A stretch of DNA of 64,000 bases from Iamia majanohamensis (GCF_028532485.1 NZ_CP116942.1:2914001-2978000), one strand, 5' to 3'. Shown: positions 1-11,969, counted from the first letter of the stretch. Notes: generated from the letters alone by a model not told the origin. Numbers and translations: made by a program.

Positions 1-141
1 GATGACCCGGCCGTGCAGCTGAACCGTCTCGCCCCCGGATCCGTCGGCATCTCGGTACTCGATCGAGACGACGGCCGACCGACCGATCAGGTGGGCTCCT
101 CGTGCGCCTACCGACCCACCCTCCGAACCCTCATCGACCAT
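1..141 (-). CDS. Hypothetical protein, 5' part only (runs off left edge)
   Basis: An open frame on the minus strand starts at ATG 141 and continues to the window edge without a stop, giving 47 codons that begin MVDEGSEGG. After a Gly/Ser-rich start the peptide alternates hydrophobic and charged residues ([18 protein letters not shown]), suggesting beta strands. I do not recognise the family. The start is supported by a TACCAT -10 hexamer ending exactly 7 nt upstream, the same geometry as at many well-identified genes here. It lies downstream of ftsX on the same strand. The rest of the gene is needed for identification. Confidence 0.55.
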   Translation of the reverse strand, partial: MVDEGSEGGSVGARGAHLIGRSAVVSIEYRDADGSGGETVQLHGRVI

Positions 142-147
142 CGGCCG

Positions 148-153
148 ATGGTA
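148..153 (-). promoter_or_regulatory. -10 element for the left-edge gene
   Basis: Minus-strand TACCAT ends 7 nt before ATG 141, matching the recurrent leaderless arrangement in this window. No convincing -35 is visible. Confidence 0.45.
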
Positions 154-252
154 TCGATGTCGTGCGCATCGACTAGCGAGCTCGCCCGGACGACGTGAGC
201 CACTGCAGACGACGCCCCCACCCCGGCGAGGTGGGCACCCGGATGCCAGGAA

Positions 253-347
253 GGCGGTGCGACGCCCCCGGAAGCGGAGCGCAGCAGCGGAGCGAGCGCC
301 AGCGAGCGGAGCCAGGGCGAGCACCGAACCGGGGGCGTCGCACCGCC
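253..347. repeat. Long inverted repeat 3' of ftsX
   Basis: Two perfect 19-bp arms (253-271 and 329-347, containing GCGACGCCCCC and its complement) enclose a 57-nt loop full of GCGAGCG/GCGGAGC words. It lies between the ftsX stop at 380 and the left-edge gene, so it may end ftsX transcription or be a dispersed palindromic element. There is no T tract. The rest of 142-379 shows no coding signal. Confidence 0.6.
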
Positions 348-379
348 CCCACCGCAACCGGCGAGCCCGAAGCCCTTGC

Positions 380-1276
380 CTACACGTCGAGGAAGCGGCC
401 CACCGCGAAGCCGGAGCCGACGGCACCGATGACGACGCCGACGAGCACCAGGGGCACGGAGGTGCCGATGACGGTGGCGACGGTGAAGTCGAAGTTCTGG
501 AACAGCTCGAAGTACTGGTTGTCGGCCAGGGCGCCGAAGAGGAAGACGTTCAGGCCGAGCAGGAGCCCGACCGCGAGCGCGCCGCCGAGGAGCGATTGGA
601 TCATCCCCTCGAGGATGAACGGGACGCGGATGAACCAGTTGGTCGCGCCCACCAGCTTCATGACCTCGATCTCGCGCCGCCGGGCGAACATGGCGGTGCG
701 GATCGTGTTGTAGATCAGCAGGATCGAGACCCCCGCGCTCACGGCGGAGGCGAAGAGCACCCCGAAGTTCAGCTTCTCGGTGAGCTCCTGGATGGCGCGG
801 ATGGCCTCGGTGGCGGACTCCACCTGCTGGACGCCGGCCTCGCGCTCGTAGATGCCCCGCAGGGCCACCACCGACTGGAAGTCCGGGTTGGTGGGCTCGA
901 CGCGGAACGAGGTGGGCACGTCGCCCTCGCGCAGCAGCCGCAGCATGGTGGGCTGGTCGGCGAAGAGCTCCTGGGCCTCCTCGAAGGCGGCCCGCTCGTC
1001 GACGTAGGTGAACTCCCGGACCTCGGGGTTGTCCTCCAGCGAGGTCTCGATGGCCTGGCGCTGGTCGTCGGAGATCTCGGGGTCGAGGAAGACGATGAGC
1101 TCCACGTCGCCCCGGAACTTGCCGGCCAGGTTGTTGGTGCCCTCGCGCACGAGCAGGGCGACGCCGGCCAGGGTGAGGGCGATGGCCACGGTGATGACCG
1201 ATGCGATGGTGAGCGTGGGGTTCCGGGCCAGGTTCTGGCCCGTCTCCCGGGCGACGTAGCTCGCGTTCAGTGCCAT
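380..1276 (-). CDS. ftsX: Cell-division ABC transporter permease FtsX
   Basis: 298-aa membrane protein of the FtsX family. A first transmembrane helix lies near residues 22-43, followed by an extracytoplasmic domain of roughly 120 residues and three more helices in the C-terminal half. With FtsE it forms the ATP-driven divisome complex that controls peptidoglycan hydrolases outside the cell. The start lies 6 nt after ftsE, so the two genes are co-transcribed in the conserved ftsE-ftsX order. The length and four-helix layout are normal for actinobacterial FtsX, and the terminal GRFLDV is typical. Identification rests on architecture and the neighbour. Confidence 0.95.
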   Translation of the reverse strand: MALNASYVARETGQNLARNPTLTIASVITVAIALTLAGVALLVREGTNNLAGKFRGDVELIVFLDPEISDDQRQAIETSLEDNPEVREFTYVDERAAFEEAQELFADQPTMLRLLREGDVPTSFRVEPTNPDFQSVVALRGIYEREAGVQQVESATEAIRAIQELTEKLNFGVLFASAVSAGVSILLIYNTIRTAMFARRREIEVMKLVGATNWFIRVPFILEGMIQSLLGGALAVGLLLGLNVFLFGALADNQYFELFQNFDFTVATVIGTSVPLVLVGVVIGAVGSGFAVGRFLDV

Positions 1277-1282
1277 GCCGAC

Positions 1283-1960
<678 letters not shown>

Positions 1961-2030
1961 GCGGGGAGACCTCGGGTGACCCGGAGGGCGGGGCGGCCGA
2001 CGGTCGTCGGCTCCCCTGGGGCGATCGGAG

Positions 2031-2036
2031 ACGTTA
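2031..2036 (-). promoter_or_regulatory. -10 element of ftsEX
   Basis: Minus-strand GGTAACGT contains the hexamer TAACGT and would give a leader of roughly 65 nt before ftsE. The same octamer lies upstream of prfB. Confidence 0.4.
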
Positions 2037-2110
2037 CCAACGTGTGACGTCGGATCCCGTGCATGGTCGGGGTGACATGTGCACCGGCGCGGCCGGTGCC
2101 GACGGGCCGG

Positions 2111-3217
2111 TCAGGCCGTCTCCTCGGCCCGTCGCCACCGCAGGAAGGCCTCCATCAGGCCGTCGAGGTCGCCGTCGAGCACGGCGTCGACCTGGCCGGT
2201 CTCGTGCTCGGTGCGCAGGTCCTTGACCATCTGGTACGGCTGCATCACGTAGGAGCGGATCTGGCTGCCGAAGCCGACCGAGCGCTGCTCGCCCCGGATG
2301 GCGGCCAGCTCCTCCTCCCGCTTCTCCCGCTCCCGCTCGGCCAGCTTGGCCCGCAGGACCTGCATGGCCCGGTCCTTGTTCTGGTGCTGGCTGCGCTCGT
2401 TCTGGCAGGAGACGACGATGCCGGTGGGCTCGTGGGTGATGCGCACGGCCGAGTCGGTGACGTTGACGTGCTGGCCGCCGGCCCCCGACGACCGGTAGAC
2501 GTCGATGCGGAGGTCCTTCTCGTCGATCTCGACGTCGGGGATGTCCTCGAGGAACGGGGTGACCTTCAGCGCCGCGAAGGCGGTCTGGCGCTTGCCCTGG
2601 GCGTTGAACGGGCTCATGCGGACCAGGCGGTGGACGCCGTGCTCGCTGCGCAGGAGCCCGTAGGCGTGACGGCCCTTCACCAGGAACTGGGCCGAGGAGA
2701 TGCCGGCCTCGGAGCCCTCGGACACCTCGTCCAGCTCGGTGGCGAAGCCCCGCCTCTCGGCCCAGCGCAGGTACATGCGCAGCAGCATGTTGGTCCAGTC
2801 CTGGGCGTCGGCCCCGCCCTCGCCGGACTGGAGCTCGCAGATGGCGTCGGCCTCGTCGTGGGGGCCGGTGAACAGGCTGCGCAGCTCGAGGGCGCGGAAC
2901 TCGGACCGCACCGAGGCGATGGCCTCCTCCACCTCGGGCTCGAGGGACTCGTCACCCTCCTCCCGGGCCAGCTCGGCCAGGGTCTCGGCGTCGGAGATGC
3001 GCTCCTCGAGGCCGTCGTAGCGCTCGAGGTCCTCGACCACCGAGGACAGCTCGCCGGTGACGGCCCGGCCCCGGTCGGCGTCGTCCCACAGGTCGGGCCG
3101 GCTGGCCTCGGTCTCCAGCTGGGGGCGGCGGTCGCGGAGGTCGTCGATGCGCAGGTACTGGCGGGCCTCGGCCAGCGAGGTCCGCAGGGCGGCGAGGTCG
3201 TCGGAGAAGTCGCGCAT
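2111..3217 (-). CDS. prfB: Peptide chain release factor 2
   Basis: 368-aa class I release factor that reads UGA/UAA and hydrolyses peptidyl-tRNA. The GGQ catalytic motif is at about residues 247-249 (SSGAGGQHVN). SPF at about 202-204 is the RF2-specific stop-recognition tripeptide, which separates it from RF1. The reading frame is continuous from ATG 3217, so the +1 programmed frameshift found near codon 26 of many RF2 genes is absent. A TAACGT -10 hexamer ends 10 nt upstream, implying a near-leaderless mRNA. It diverges from an ABC exporter operon. Confidence 0.97.
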   Translation of the reverse strand: MRDFSDDLAALRTSLAEARQYLRIDDLRDRRPQLETEASRPDLWDDADRGRAVTGELSSVVEDLERYDGLEERISDAETLAELAREEGDESLEPEVEEAIASVRSEFRALELRSLFTGPHDEADAICELQSGEGGADAQDWTNMLLRMYLRWAERRGFATELDEVSEGSEAGISSAQFLVKGRHAYGLLRSEHGVHRLVRMSPFNAQGKRQTAFAALKVTPFLEDIPDVEIDEKDLRIDVYRSSGAGGQHVNVTDSAVRITHEPTGIVVSCQNERSQHQNKDRAMQVLRAKLAEREREKREEELAAIRGEQRSVGFGSQIRSYVMQPYQMVKDLRTEHETGQVDAVLDGDLDGLMEAFLRWRRAEETA

Positions 3218-3226
3218 GGCCCGGCG

Positions 3227-3298
3227 ACGTTACCGTCCGGACCCGCCGGCCCGACCGCCGGAACTCGTGGCCCCCGGGCGCGGGGGCGTCGGTACCGT
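3227..3298. promoter_or_regulatory. Divergent promoters: prfB (-) and ABC exporter (+)
   Basis: Minus-strand TAACGT (3227-3232) points to prfB. Plus-strand TACCGT (3293-3298) points to the ABC exporter ATG at 3309, 11 nt downstream. Both sit in a GGTANNGT context. Confidence 0.5.
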
Positions 3299-3308
3299 CC
3301 GGTGGGCC

Positions 3309-5075
3309 ATGGCCACGGCACCCGCCTCCGCGCCCCGCGACGGGGCCCGGCTCCTCCTCGGGGAGCTCCGCCCCGAGCGGCGCGCCATCGCCGTGCTGGC
3401 CGTGATCCTGGTCGTGGCCGTGGGGCTCCCGGTCGGGGCCCAGCTGCTCCTGGGCCGCTTCGTCGACGAGGCCGCGGCCGGCGCCACCGTGGGCCGCCTC
3501 ACCACCGTCGCGGTGACCTTCGGCGCCCTGCTGCTCGTGGCCGACGTGCTCCAGCTGGCCGTGACCGCCCTGGCCGTGCGCCTGGCGTGGCGCATCGGCA
3601 ACCGCCTCCGCGTCGACCTGTGCCGCCACGCCCTCGACCTCGACCTCGCCTGGCACGGCGAGCACAGCGCCGGCGAGGTCATCGAGCGGGTCGACGGCGA
3701 CATCGAGGCCGTCACCCGGTTCGCCTCGACCGCGGTGCTCCAGGTGGTGGGCAACGTGGCCGTCCTGGTCGCCGTCGGTGCCGTCGCCCTCGTGGTCGAG
3801 TGGCGGGCCGGGGTGGTCCTGCTGGCCACCGTCGGCGTGGCCCTCGCCGTGCTGGTCCGGATGCGCTCGCTGGCGGTGCCGTCCCACGACCACGAGCGGG
3901 AGGTGCTGAGCCACCTCTACGGCGACCTCGAGGAGCGCCTCGGCGGGCTGGAGGACATCCGGGCCAACGGTGCCGGCCCCTGGGCCGTCGACCGCCTCCA
4001 CCGGCACTCGGCCCGGTGGTGGCGCGCCGCCCGGCGGGCGTCCCTGCGTGGCGAGGGCGGCTACGCCACGACCGGCATCACCTTCGCCGTCGGCACCGCC
4101 GCCACCCTCGGGGTCGCCGCCGTGCTCGCGGCCCGGGGCCAGATCACCCTCGGCACCGTGCTCGTCCTCTTCCGGTTCGTGCAGATGGTGCAGAGCCCCC
4201 TGGAGCGCATCGGCGAGCAGCTGAGCGAGTTCCAGAAGGCGGTGGCGGGGGTGCGACGGGCCGCCCGCCTCCTCGGCACGCCGGTGGGGGTCGTCCCCGG
4301 CGAACGGGACCTGCCCTCGGGGCCGCTGGCCGTCGACCTCGACCACGTCGCCCTCCGGTACGACGCCGATGCGGACCACCCGCCCGCGCTCCGCGACGTC
4401 GACCTTCGCCTGGCGCCGGGCACCAGCCTCGGCGTCGTCGGCCGCACCGGCAGCGGCAAGACCAGCCTGGGACGGCTCCTGGCCCGGTTCTGGGACCCCA
4501 CCTCCGGGGCGGTCCGGGTCGGCGGCGTCGACCTGCGCACCGTGGCGGTCGGCTCGCTCCGCCGCCGGGTCGCGGTCGTCACCCAGGAGGTCGAGGTCCT
4601 GCGGGCCAGCCTCCGCGACAACCTGACCCTGCTGGGCACCCTCCCCGCCTCCGACGAGCGCCTCCACGCCGTCCTCGCCGACGTCGGGCTCGACGGCTGG
4701 CTGGCCGACCTGCCCGACGGGCTCGACACCGCGCTCGACGGCACGGCCCGGCTCTCGGGCGGCGAGGCCCAGCTGCTCGCCTTCGCCCGGGTGCTGCTCG
4801 GCGACCCCGGCCTGGTCGTGCTGGACGAGGCCACCAGCCGCCTCGACCCCGACACCGAGGTCCGGGTCCAGGCCGCCACCCGCCGGCTGCGCGAGGGGCG
4901 GACGCTCGTGGTGATCGCCCACCGCCTCTCCACCCTCGACGGGCTCGACGAGGTCGCGGTGGTCGACGACGGGCGCATCGTCGAGCACGGCCCGCGGGCG
5001 GCCCTCGCCTCCGACCCGACCACCCGCTTCGCCGCCCTCCTCGCCGCGGGCGCCGGCCACGGGGTGCCCCGATGA
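3309..5075 (+). CDS. ABC exporter half-transporter, subunit 1 (canonical ATPase site)
   Basis: 588-aa fusion of a six-helix ABC membrane domain (about residues 20-320) with a nucleotide-binding domain. Walker A GRTGSGKTS lies near residue 378, signature LSGGEAQ follows, Walker B ends in the catalytic glutamate (VVLDEATS), and the H-loop is IAHRLS. The ATG at 3309 is chosen because the membrane domain begins right after it and a -10 element lies 11 nt upstream. The stop overlaps the next gene (ATGA), so the two half-transporters are translated together and very probably form a heterodimer. The substrate is unknown; lipids, drugs or peptides are typical. Confidence 0.88.
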   Translation: MATAPASAPRDGARLLLGELRPERRAIAVLAVILVVAVGLPVGAQLLLGRFVDEAAAGATVGRLTTVAVTFGALLLVADVLQLAVTALAVRLAWRIGNRLRVDLCRHALDLDLAWHGEHSAGEVIERVDGDIEAVTRFASTAVLQVVGNVAVLVAVGAVALVVEWRAGVVLLATVGVALAVLVRMRSLAVPSHDHEREVLSHLYGDLEERLGGLEDIRANGAGPWAVDRLHRHSARWWRAARRASLRGEGGYATTGITFAVGTAATLGVAAVLAARGQITLGTVLVLFRFVQMVQSPLERIGEQLSEFQKAVAGVRRAARLLGTPVGVVPGERDLPSGPLAVDLDHVALRYDADADHPPALRDVDLRLAPGTSLGVVGRTGSGKTSLGRLLARFWDPTSGAVRVGGVDLRTVAVGSLRRRVAVVTQEVEVLRASLRDNLTLLGTLPASDERLHAVLADVGLDGWLADLPDGLDTALDGTARLSGGEAQLLAFARVLLGDPGLVVLDEATSRLDPDTEVRVQAATRRLREGRTLVVIAHRLSTLDGLDEVAVVDDGRIVEHGPRAALASDPTTRFAALLAAGAGHGVPR

Positions 5076-6865
5076 CGGCCACGACCGCCGGCGCCGACCC
5101 CACCGCCGGCACGCGGCGCGAGGGCGTCGCGCTGGCGTGGCGGATCCTCCGACGGGACCCCCGCGCCTGGGCCCTGTGCGCGCTGGGGTGGGCCGTGTTC
5201 CACAGCCTGCCGGTGGCCACCGGGTTCGCCCTCCGGATGGTCCTCGACGGCATCTCCGGTGGCAGCACCTCGGCCCCCTGGGGGGCCCTCGCCCTGCTCG
5301 CCGGCATCGAGGTCGCCCGCTGGACGATGTTCCTGGGACTGGTCGTGCAGTGGCACGGGGCCTGGGTGGGCTGGCACACCGGTCCCCGGATGGCCCTGCT
5401 CGACTCGCTCGTGTCGGACCCCGGACCCGTGGCCGGTCGGCTGCCCGGCGCCCCCGGCGAGGCGGTCAGCCGCTTCCGCGACGACGCCCAGGACATGGCC
5501 CTGGTCCTCGACGTGTGGCTCGACGTCGTCGGCGTGGCCGTGGCCTCGCTCCTGGCCGTCGGCATCCTCGCCACCATCGACTGGCGCCTCGCCGTCACCA
5601 TCGCCCTCCCCGCCCTCGGCGTCATGGCCCTGGCCCACGCCCTCGGGCCCCGCCTGCGGGCCTGGCGGTTCGAGGCCCGGCAGGCCACCGCGGTGGTGAC
5701 CGGGTTCGTGAGCGACACCTTCGGCGCCATCGGCGCGGTCCGCGCCGCCGGGGCCGAGGACGCCGTGGTCCGCCGCTTCACCGCCATGGGCCACGACCGG
5801 GCCGGGCGGGCCGTGCGCGACGAGGTCGGCACCCAGCTCCTCTACACGCTCTCCGGCAGCACCGCCGACCTTGCCCTGGCCGCGGCGCTGGTCGTGGCCG
5901 CCCCGGCCGCAGCGAGCGGCGCGCTCACCGTCGGCGACCTCGGGCTGGTCGCCGCCTACGCGGTGGTCCTGGCCGGCCTGCCCCGCTTCGTGGGCCGTCT
6001 GGGCGCCTACCAGCGCCAGGCCGACGTCTCGGCCGACCGCCTGGCGCGCCTCCTGCCCCCCGGGCGCCGCGCCCCGGAGGCGGTGGCCGGCGACCAGGCC
6101 CTCCGCCTGCGGGCCCCACGCCGCGCCCCGGCCGACGACGCCGTGGGCCTGGCGCCCGGGGAGCAGGACCCCGACGTCGCCCCCCGCCACCCCGACGACC
6201 TGGTGTCGGTGCACCCGTCGCGCCAGGACGTGCCCCTCACGGGCCTGGAGGTCCGCGGCCTCACCGTCGTCCACGGCACCCAGGTCGTCCTCGACGGCCT
6301 CGACCTCGACGTCACCCCGGGGCGGGTCGTCGCCGTGACCGGACCCGTGGGCAGCGGCAAGTCGAGCCTCCTGCGGGCCGTGCTCGGGCTCATCCCGTCG
6401 ACCGGCACCCTCCGGTGGGACGGCGAGGAGGTCACCGAGCCGTCGAGGGTGCTGGTCCCGCCCCGCGTCGCCTACGTCCCCCAGGTGCCCCGGCTGTTCA
6501 GCGAGCCCCTGGCCCACGCCGTCCTGCTGGGGCTGCCGCCCGAGCGCCTCGACGGGGCCCTCCACCTGGCCTGCATGGAGCAGGACCTGGCGACCATGCC
6601 GGAGGGGACGGCCACCACGGTCGGGTCGCGGGGCGTGCGGCTCTCGGGGGGCCAGGTGCAGCGGGTCGCCGCGGCCCGGGCCCTCGTGCGACGCCCCCGA
6701 CTCCTGGTCGTGGACGACCTCTCCAGCGCCCTCGACGCGGCCACCGAGGCGGAGATGTGGCGCCGGGTGCTCACCGCCGCCGACCTCGACGGCACCGCCG
6801 TCCTGGTCGTCACCCACAGGCAGTCGGTGCTCGACCGCGCCGACCAGGTCCTCACCCTCGGCTGA
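5072..6865 (+). CDS. ABC exporter half-transporter, subunit 2 (degenerate ATPase site)
   Basis: 597-aa membrane/ATPase fusion, partner of the preceding gene, with which it overlaps by 4 nt. Walker A GPVGSGKSS is near residue 424 and the signature is LSGGQVQR. Walker B reads LLVVDDLSSALD, so the usual catalytic glutamate is an aspartate; the switch histidine is kept in VVTHRQS. Together with the canonical partner this is the pattern of an asymmetric heterodimeric exporter with one weakened hydrolysis site. A proline/charge-rich linker (about residues 330-385) joins the two domains. Confidence 0.86.
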   Translation: MTATTAGADPTAGTRREGVALAWRILRRDPRAWALCALGWAVFHSLPVATGFALRMVLDGISGGSTSAPWGALALLAGIEVARWTMFLGLVVQWHGAWVGWHTGPRMALLDSLVSDPGPVAGRLPGAPGEAVSRFRDDAQDMALVLDVWLDVVGVAVASLLAVGILATIDWRLAVTIALPALGVMALAHALGPRLRAWRFEARQATAVVTGFVSDTFGAIGAVRAAGAEDAVVRRFTAMGHDRAGRAVRDEVGTQLLYTLSGSTADLALAAALVVAAPAAASGALTVGDLGLVAAYAVVLAGLPRFVGRLGAYQRQADVSADRLARLLPPGRRAPEAVAGDQALRLRAPRRAPADDAVGLAPGEQDPDVAPRHPDDLVSVHPSRQDVPLTGLEVRGLTVVHGTQVVLDGLDLDVTPGRVVAVTGPVGSGKSSLLRAVLGLIPSTGTLRWDGEEVTEPSRVLVPPRVAYVPQVPRLFSEPLAHAVLLGLPPERLDGALHLACMEQDLATMPEGTATTVGSRGVRLSGGQVQRVAAARALVRRPRLLVVDDLSSALDAATEAEMWRRVLTAADLDGTAVLVVTHRQSVLDRADQVLTLG

Positions 6866-6912
6866 CCCCGGCCAGCGGAAGCGCGGAACCACGCGCCCAC
6901 GCCGCGTCAGCG

Positions 6913-6987
6913 GTCAGCTCTCAGGACGACCTCGGTCGGCGGGAGACGAAGAGACTCGCTCACGCCACAGCGCAGTCAGCTCTCAGG
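6913..6987 (+). repeat. Short direct repeat in the ABC-secA gap
   Basis: GTCAGCTCTCAGG occurs at 6913-6925 and 6975-6987, 62 bp apart. The surrounding gap (6866-7114) has no convincing gene and contains GCGAGCGCAGCGAG-type words resembling the loop of the inverted repeat at 253-347. It looks like non-coding or decayed sequence between convergent genes. Confidence 0.4.
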
Positions 6988-7114
6988 GGAGTCTCGTCGG
7001 CCGGCTCTGCCGCTGGGGGTCCGGGGGTCTCCCCCGGGAGAGGCGGGTGGCGGCGAGGAACGAGCCGACACCTGCCGGGATCGCTTCGGTGCGAGCGCAG
7101 CGAGCCCCCTCAGC

Positions 7115-7142
7115 TCGAGCGAGGAGCTTGCTCCGAGCTCGA
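7115..7142 (-). terminator. Hairpin 3' of secA
   Basis: TCGAGC-GA-GGAGC-TT-GCTCC-GA-GCTCGA folds into an 11-pair hairpin interrupted by tandem G-A mismatches. It starts 4 nt after the secA stop. No U tract follows. Confidence 0.5.
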
Positions 7143-7145
7143 AAC

Positions 7146-9875
<2,730 letters not shown>

Positions 9876-9884
9876 CAGTCGGTC

Positions 9885-9890
9885 ACTCTA
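9885..9890 (-). promoter_or_regulatory. -10 element of secA
   Basis: Minus-strand GGTAGAGT contains hexamer TAGAGT, whose last base lies 10 nt before the secA start, so the leader would be very short. Confidence 0.45.
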
Positions 9891-9922
9891 CCGAGCCACC
9901 TCGGGAGACCACCGCCGGGCCC

Positions 9923-10642
9923 TCAGGGCTCGACGTCGACGATCCGCTCCCGGACCGCGTAGAGGGCGGCCTCGGTGCGGGAGTGCAGCTGGAGCTTCTC
10001 CAGGATGTTGCGCACGTGGTTCTTCACCGTGTTCTCGGAGATGAACAGGTGCTCGGCGATCTCGCGGTTGCTCCGCCCCCGGGCGATGTCGCCCAGGACC
10101 TCGACCTCCCGGGCCGTCAGGCGCGGCCCCGACGCGCTGACCCGGCCGCCGTCGACCCGGTTGGCGAGGACGGTGAACTCGTTGAGCAGCTTGGACGCCA
10201 TCGACGGCGTCACCAGGCTCTGGCCCGCGGCCACGGCGCGCACCGCGTCGGCGACCTCCTCGATGGAGGCCTCCTTCAGCAGGTAGCCGACGGCGCCGGC
10301 CTTGATGGCCTCGTAGAGGTCGTCCTCGGTGTCGCTCACCGTGAGCATCACCACCCGGGTGGCCGGCACCCGCTGGGCCATCAGGCGGGCCGCCTCGATG
10401 CCCCCCATGCCCGGCATGCGCACGTCGAGCAGGACCACGTCGGGGGTGGTGTCGCAGGCCAGGGCCACGGCCTCCCGCCCGTCGCCCGCCTCGCCCACCA
10501 CCTCGATGTCCTCCTCGGGCTCGAGGACCAGGGCCAGGCCCCGCCGAAACACGGCGTGGTCGTCGGCCACCAGCACGCTGGTCGCGCCGGGGCGCGTGCG
10601 CTGGTCGTTCACGGTGCTCCCCGTCCCCACCTCACCTGCCAC
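9923..10642 (-). CDS. NarL/FixJ-type two-component response regulator
   Basis: 239-aa regulator. The N-terminal receiver starts VLVADDHAVFRRGL, has the phosphoacceptor aspartate in VLLDVRMPG, and carries the conserved lysine in GYLLKEAS. The C-terminal LuxR helix-turn-helix (LTAREVEVL through SENTVKNHVRNIL) binds DNA. The written start includes a short basic leader, and an internal GTG a few codons later (before NDQRTRPG) is equally possible. No histidine kinase is adjacent, so the signal is unknown. Its position between secA and hpf says nothing specific about targets. Confidence 0.9.
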   Translation of the reverse strand: MAGEVGTGSTVNDQRTRPGATSVLVADDHAVFRRGLALVLEPEEDIEVVGEAGDGREAVALACDTTPDVVLLDVRMPGMGGIEAARLMAQRVPATRVVMLTVSDTEDDLYEAIKAGAVGYLLKEASIEEVADAVRAVAAGQSLVTPSMASKLLNEFTVLANRVDGGRVSASGPRLTAREVEVLGDIARGRSNREIAEHLFISENTVKNHVRNILEKLQLHSRTEAALYAVRERIVDVEP

Positions 10643-10675
10643 CCGTCGGCCGGGAGGGCCCCGACCTGAGGGCGG

Positions 10676-11272
10676 CTAGCCATCCTCGTCGATCAGGCCG
10701 ATGTCGCCGTCGTCGCGCCGGTACACCACCGCGGCCCGCCCGGTGTCGAGGTTGGTGAAGAAGAAGAAGCCGTGGCCCATGAGGTCCATGCGCTGGGCCG
10801 CCTCGTCGGCGGTGAGGCCCATGGTGGCGAACCGCTTGACCTTCACGATCCGGGGCGGGCCCTGGCCCTCGGGCGCCTCGGGCGGGCTGTCGGTGGTGGC
10901 CACCGCGGCCATGTCGTCGGGCAGGAGGGCGCCGTCGACGGGCGCGGCCCGGCCCCGCCCGGGGCCCCGACGCTGCCGCTGCAGCTTGGTCTTGAGCTTG
11001 GAGAGCTGGTGCTCGAGCTTGGCCACGGCCTTGTCGACGGCCACGTAGCCGTCGGCCGCGGCCACCTTGGCCCGCACGTGGTGGCCGTGGCCCTCGAGGG
11101 TCACCTCGCACATCTCGGGCTCGGCGATGCGGGGGTTGCGGTGCGTGGAGAAGTGCACCTCGGCCCTGTCCATCCCGTCGACGAAGCGGTCGAGCCGCCC
11201 GATCTTCTCCTCGGTGAGGAGCCGCAAGCGCTCCGGGACCTCGGTGTGGCGGGCGCTGACGGTGACCTCCAT
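10676..11272 (-). CDS. hpf: Ribosome hibernation-promoting factor, long form
   Basis: 198-aa long-type HPF. The N-terminal S30AE/RaiA domain (MEVTVSARH through LEHQLSKLKTKLQRQ, about residues 1-95) binds the 30S decoding centre. A low-complexity linker leads to the C-terminal dimerisation domain (about 135-198, IVKVKRFATMGLTADEAAQRMDLMGH) that pairs two 70S into 100S ribosomes. ATG 11272 is chosen because the fold starts there and GAGGAG lies 8 nt upstream. A TACCAT -10 element sits about 33 nt upstream. The FFFFTN segment before the C-terminus is typical of the family. Confidence 0.95.
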   Translation of the reverse strand: MEVTVSARHTEVPERLRLLTEEKIGRLDRFVDGMDRAEVHFSTHRNPRIAEPEMCEVTLEGHGHHVRAKVAAADGYVAVDKAVAKLEHQLSKLKTKLQRQRRGPGRGRAAPVDGALLPDDMAAVATTDSPPEAPEGQGPPRIVKVKRFATMGLTADEAAQRMDLMGHGFFFFTNLDTGRAAVVYRRDDGDIGLIDEDG

Positions 11273-11304
11273 GGGGACTGCTCCTCTGTGGGTCGGGAGG
11301 GCCG

Positions 11305-11310
11305 ATGGTA
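11305..11310 (-). promoter_or_regulatory. -10 element of hpf
   Basis: Minus-strand TACCAT gives a leader of about 25-30 nt carrying the GAGGAG ribosome-binding site. Confidence 0.4.
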
Positions 11311-11363
11311 GACGGGCCGCCGGAGGGCCCGGGCGGGGCGCGGCCGGCGCCGCCGGCGGGCCG

Positions 11364-11969
11364 TCAGCGGGCGGGGGGCGGCCCGGGTGGTGGGGTGCGG
11401 GCGGCGCAGGCGGGCACGGGGAGGGCGCCGGCCCGGCGCACCGCGGCGGACGCGGCCCGCAGGGTGGCGCCGGTGGTGACCACGTCGTCGACGACCAGGA
11501 CCCGGGTGCCCGAGGGCAGGGGGCGGACGACGGTGAAGCGAGGGGGCGCGCCCCGCCGGTGGTGGGCGTCGCGACCGGTCTGCGGCGGACCCGGGGCACG
11601 CCGCAGGAGGCGCCGGGCCGGGCGGCCCAGCCGGCGGGCCACCGCCCGGGCCAGGACCTCGCCGTGGTCGAAGCCGCGGCGCCGCCGGTGGTCCCCCGTG
11701 GTCGGCGCCCAGGTCACGATGTCGACCGGCGTGGCGCCGAGGCGGGCGGCGAGGCCGTCGGCCAGCCAGGCAACCGCCTGGCGGCGGTTGCGGTACTTCA
11801 CCCGGGCGACGAGCGGGCGGGCGGGGCCGTCGTAGCGCAGCAGGGCCACCAGCCCGGCCAGGCCCGGCGGGTCGACGTCGGGCGCGGGGGGACGCAGGGC
11901 GGCGTGGCAGGCGGGGCAGGGCGAGGGCCCGGGGCGGTCGCAGGCCCCGCAGCGGGTGGCGAGCAGCAC
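11364..11969 (-). CDS. comF: ComF family phosphoribosyltransferase-like protein
   Basis: 201-aa ComFC-type protein. An N-terminal zinc-finger-like segment has paired cysteines (CGACDRPGPSPCPAC, about residues 8-22). The C-terminal type I phosphoribosyltransferase fold contains the PRPP loop VLVVDDVVTTGATL (about 155-168). ComF proteins are needed for DNA uptake in transformable bacteria, probably handling incoming single strands at the membrane. It stands alone here, 90 bp upstream of hpf, while comEC and a probable comEA lie near the right edge. The pairing with a Tad pilus locus is suggestive of competence but not proof. Confidence 0.88.
   Translation of the reverse strand: MLLATRCGACDRPGPSPCPACHAALRPPAPDVDPPGLAGLVALLRYDGPARPLVARVKYRNRRQAVAWLADGLAARLGATPVDIVTWAPTTGDHRRRRGFDHGEVLARAVARRLGRPARRLLRRAPGPPQTGRDAHHRRGAPPRFTVVRPLPSGTRVLVVDDVVTTGATLRAASAAVRRAGALPVPACAARTPPPGPPPAR

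Noticed and set aside
3100-3217. Programmed +1 frameshift in prfB
   Set aside because: The RF2 frame is continuous from ATG 3217 and full length, so no frameshift is needed.
4061-6892. 943-codon antisense frame across the ABC exporter
   Set aside because: Shadow of two clear ABC subunits; low-complexity Gly/Arg/Ala/Glu protein without motifs.
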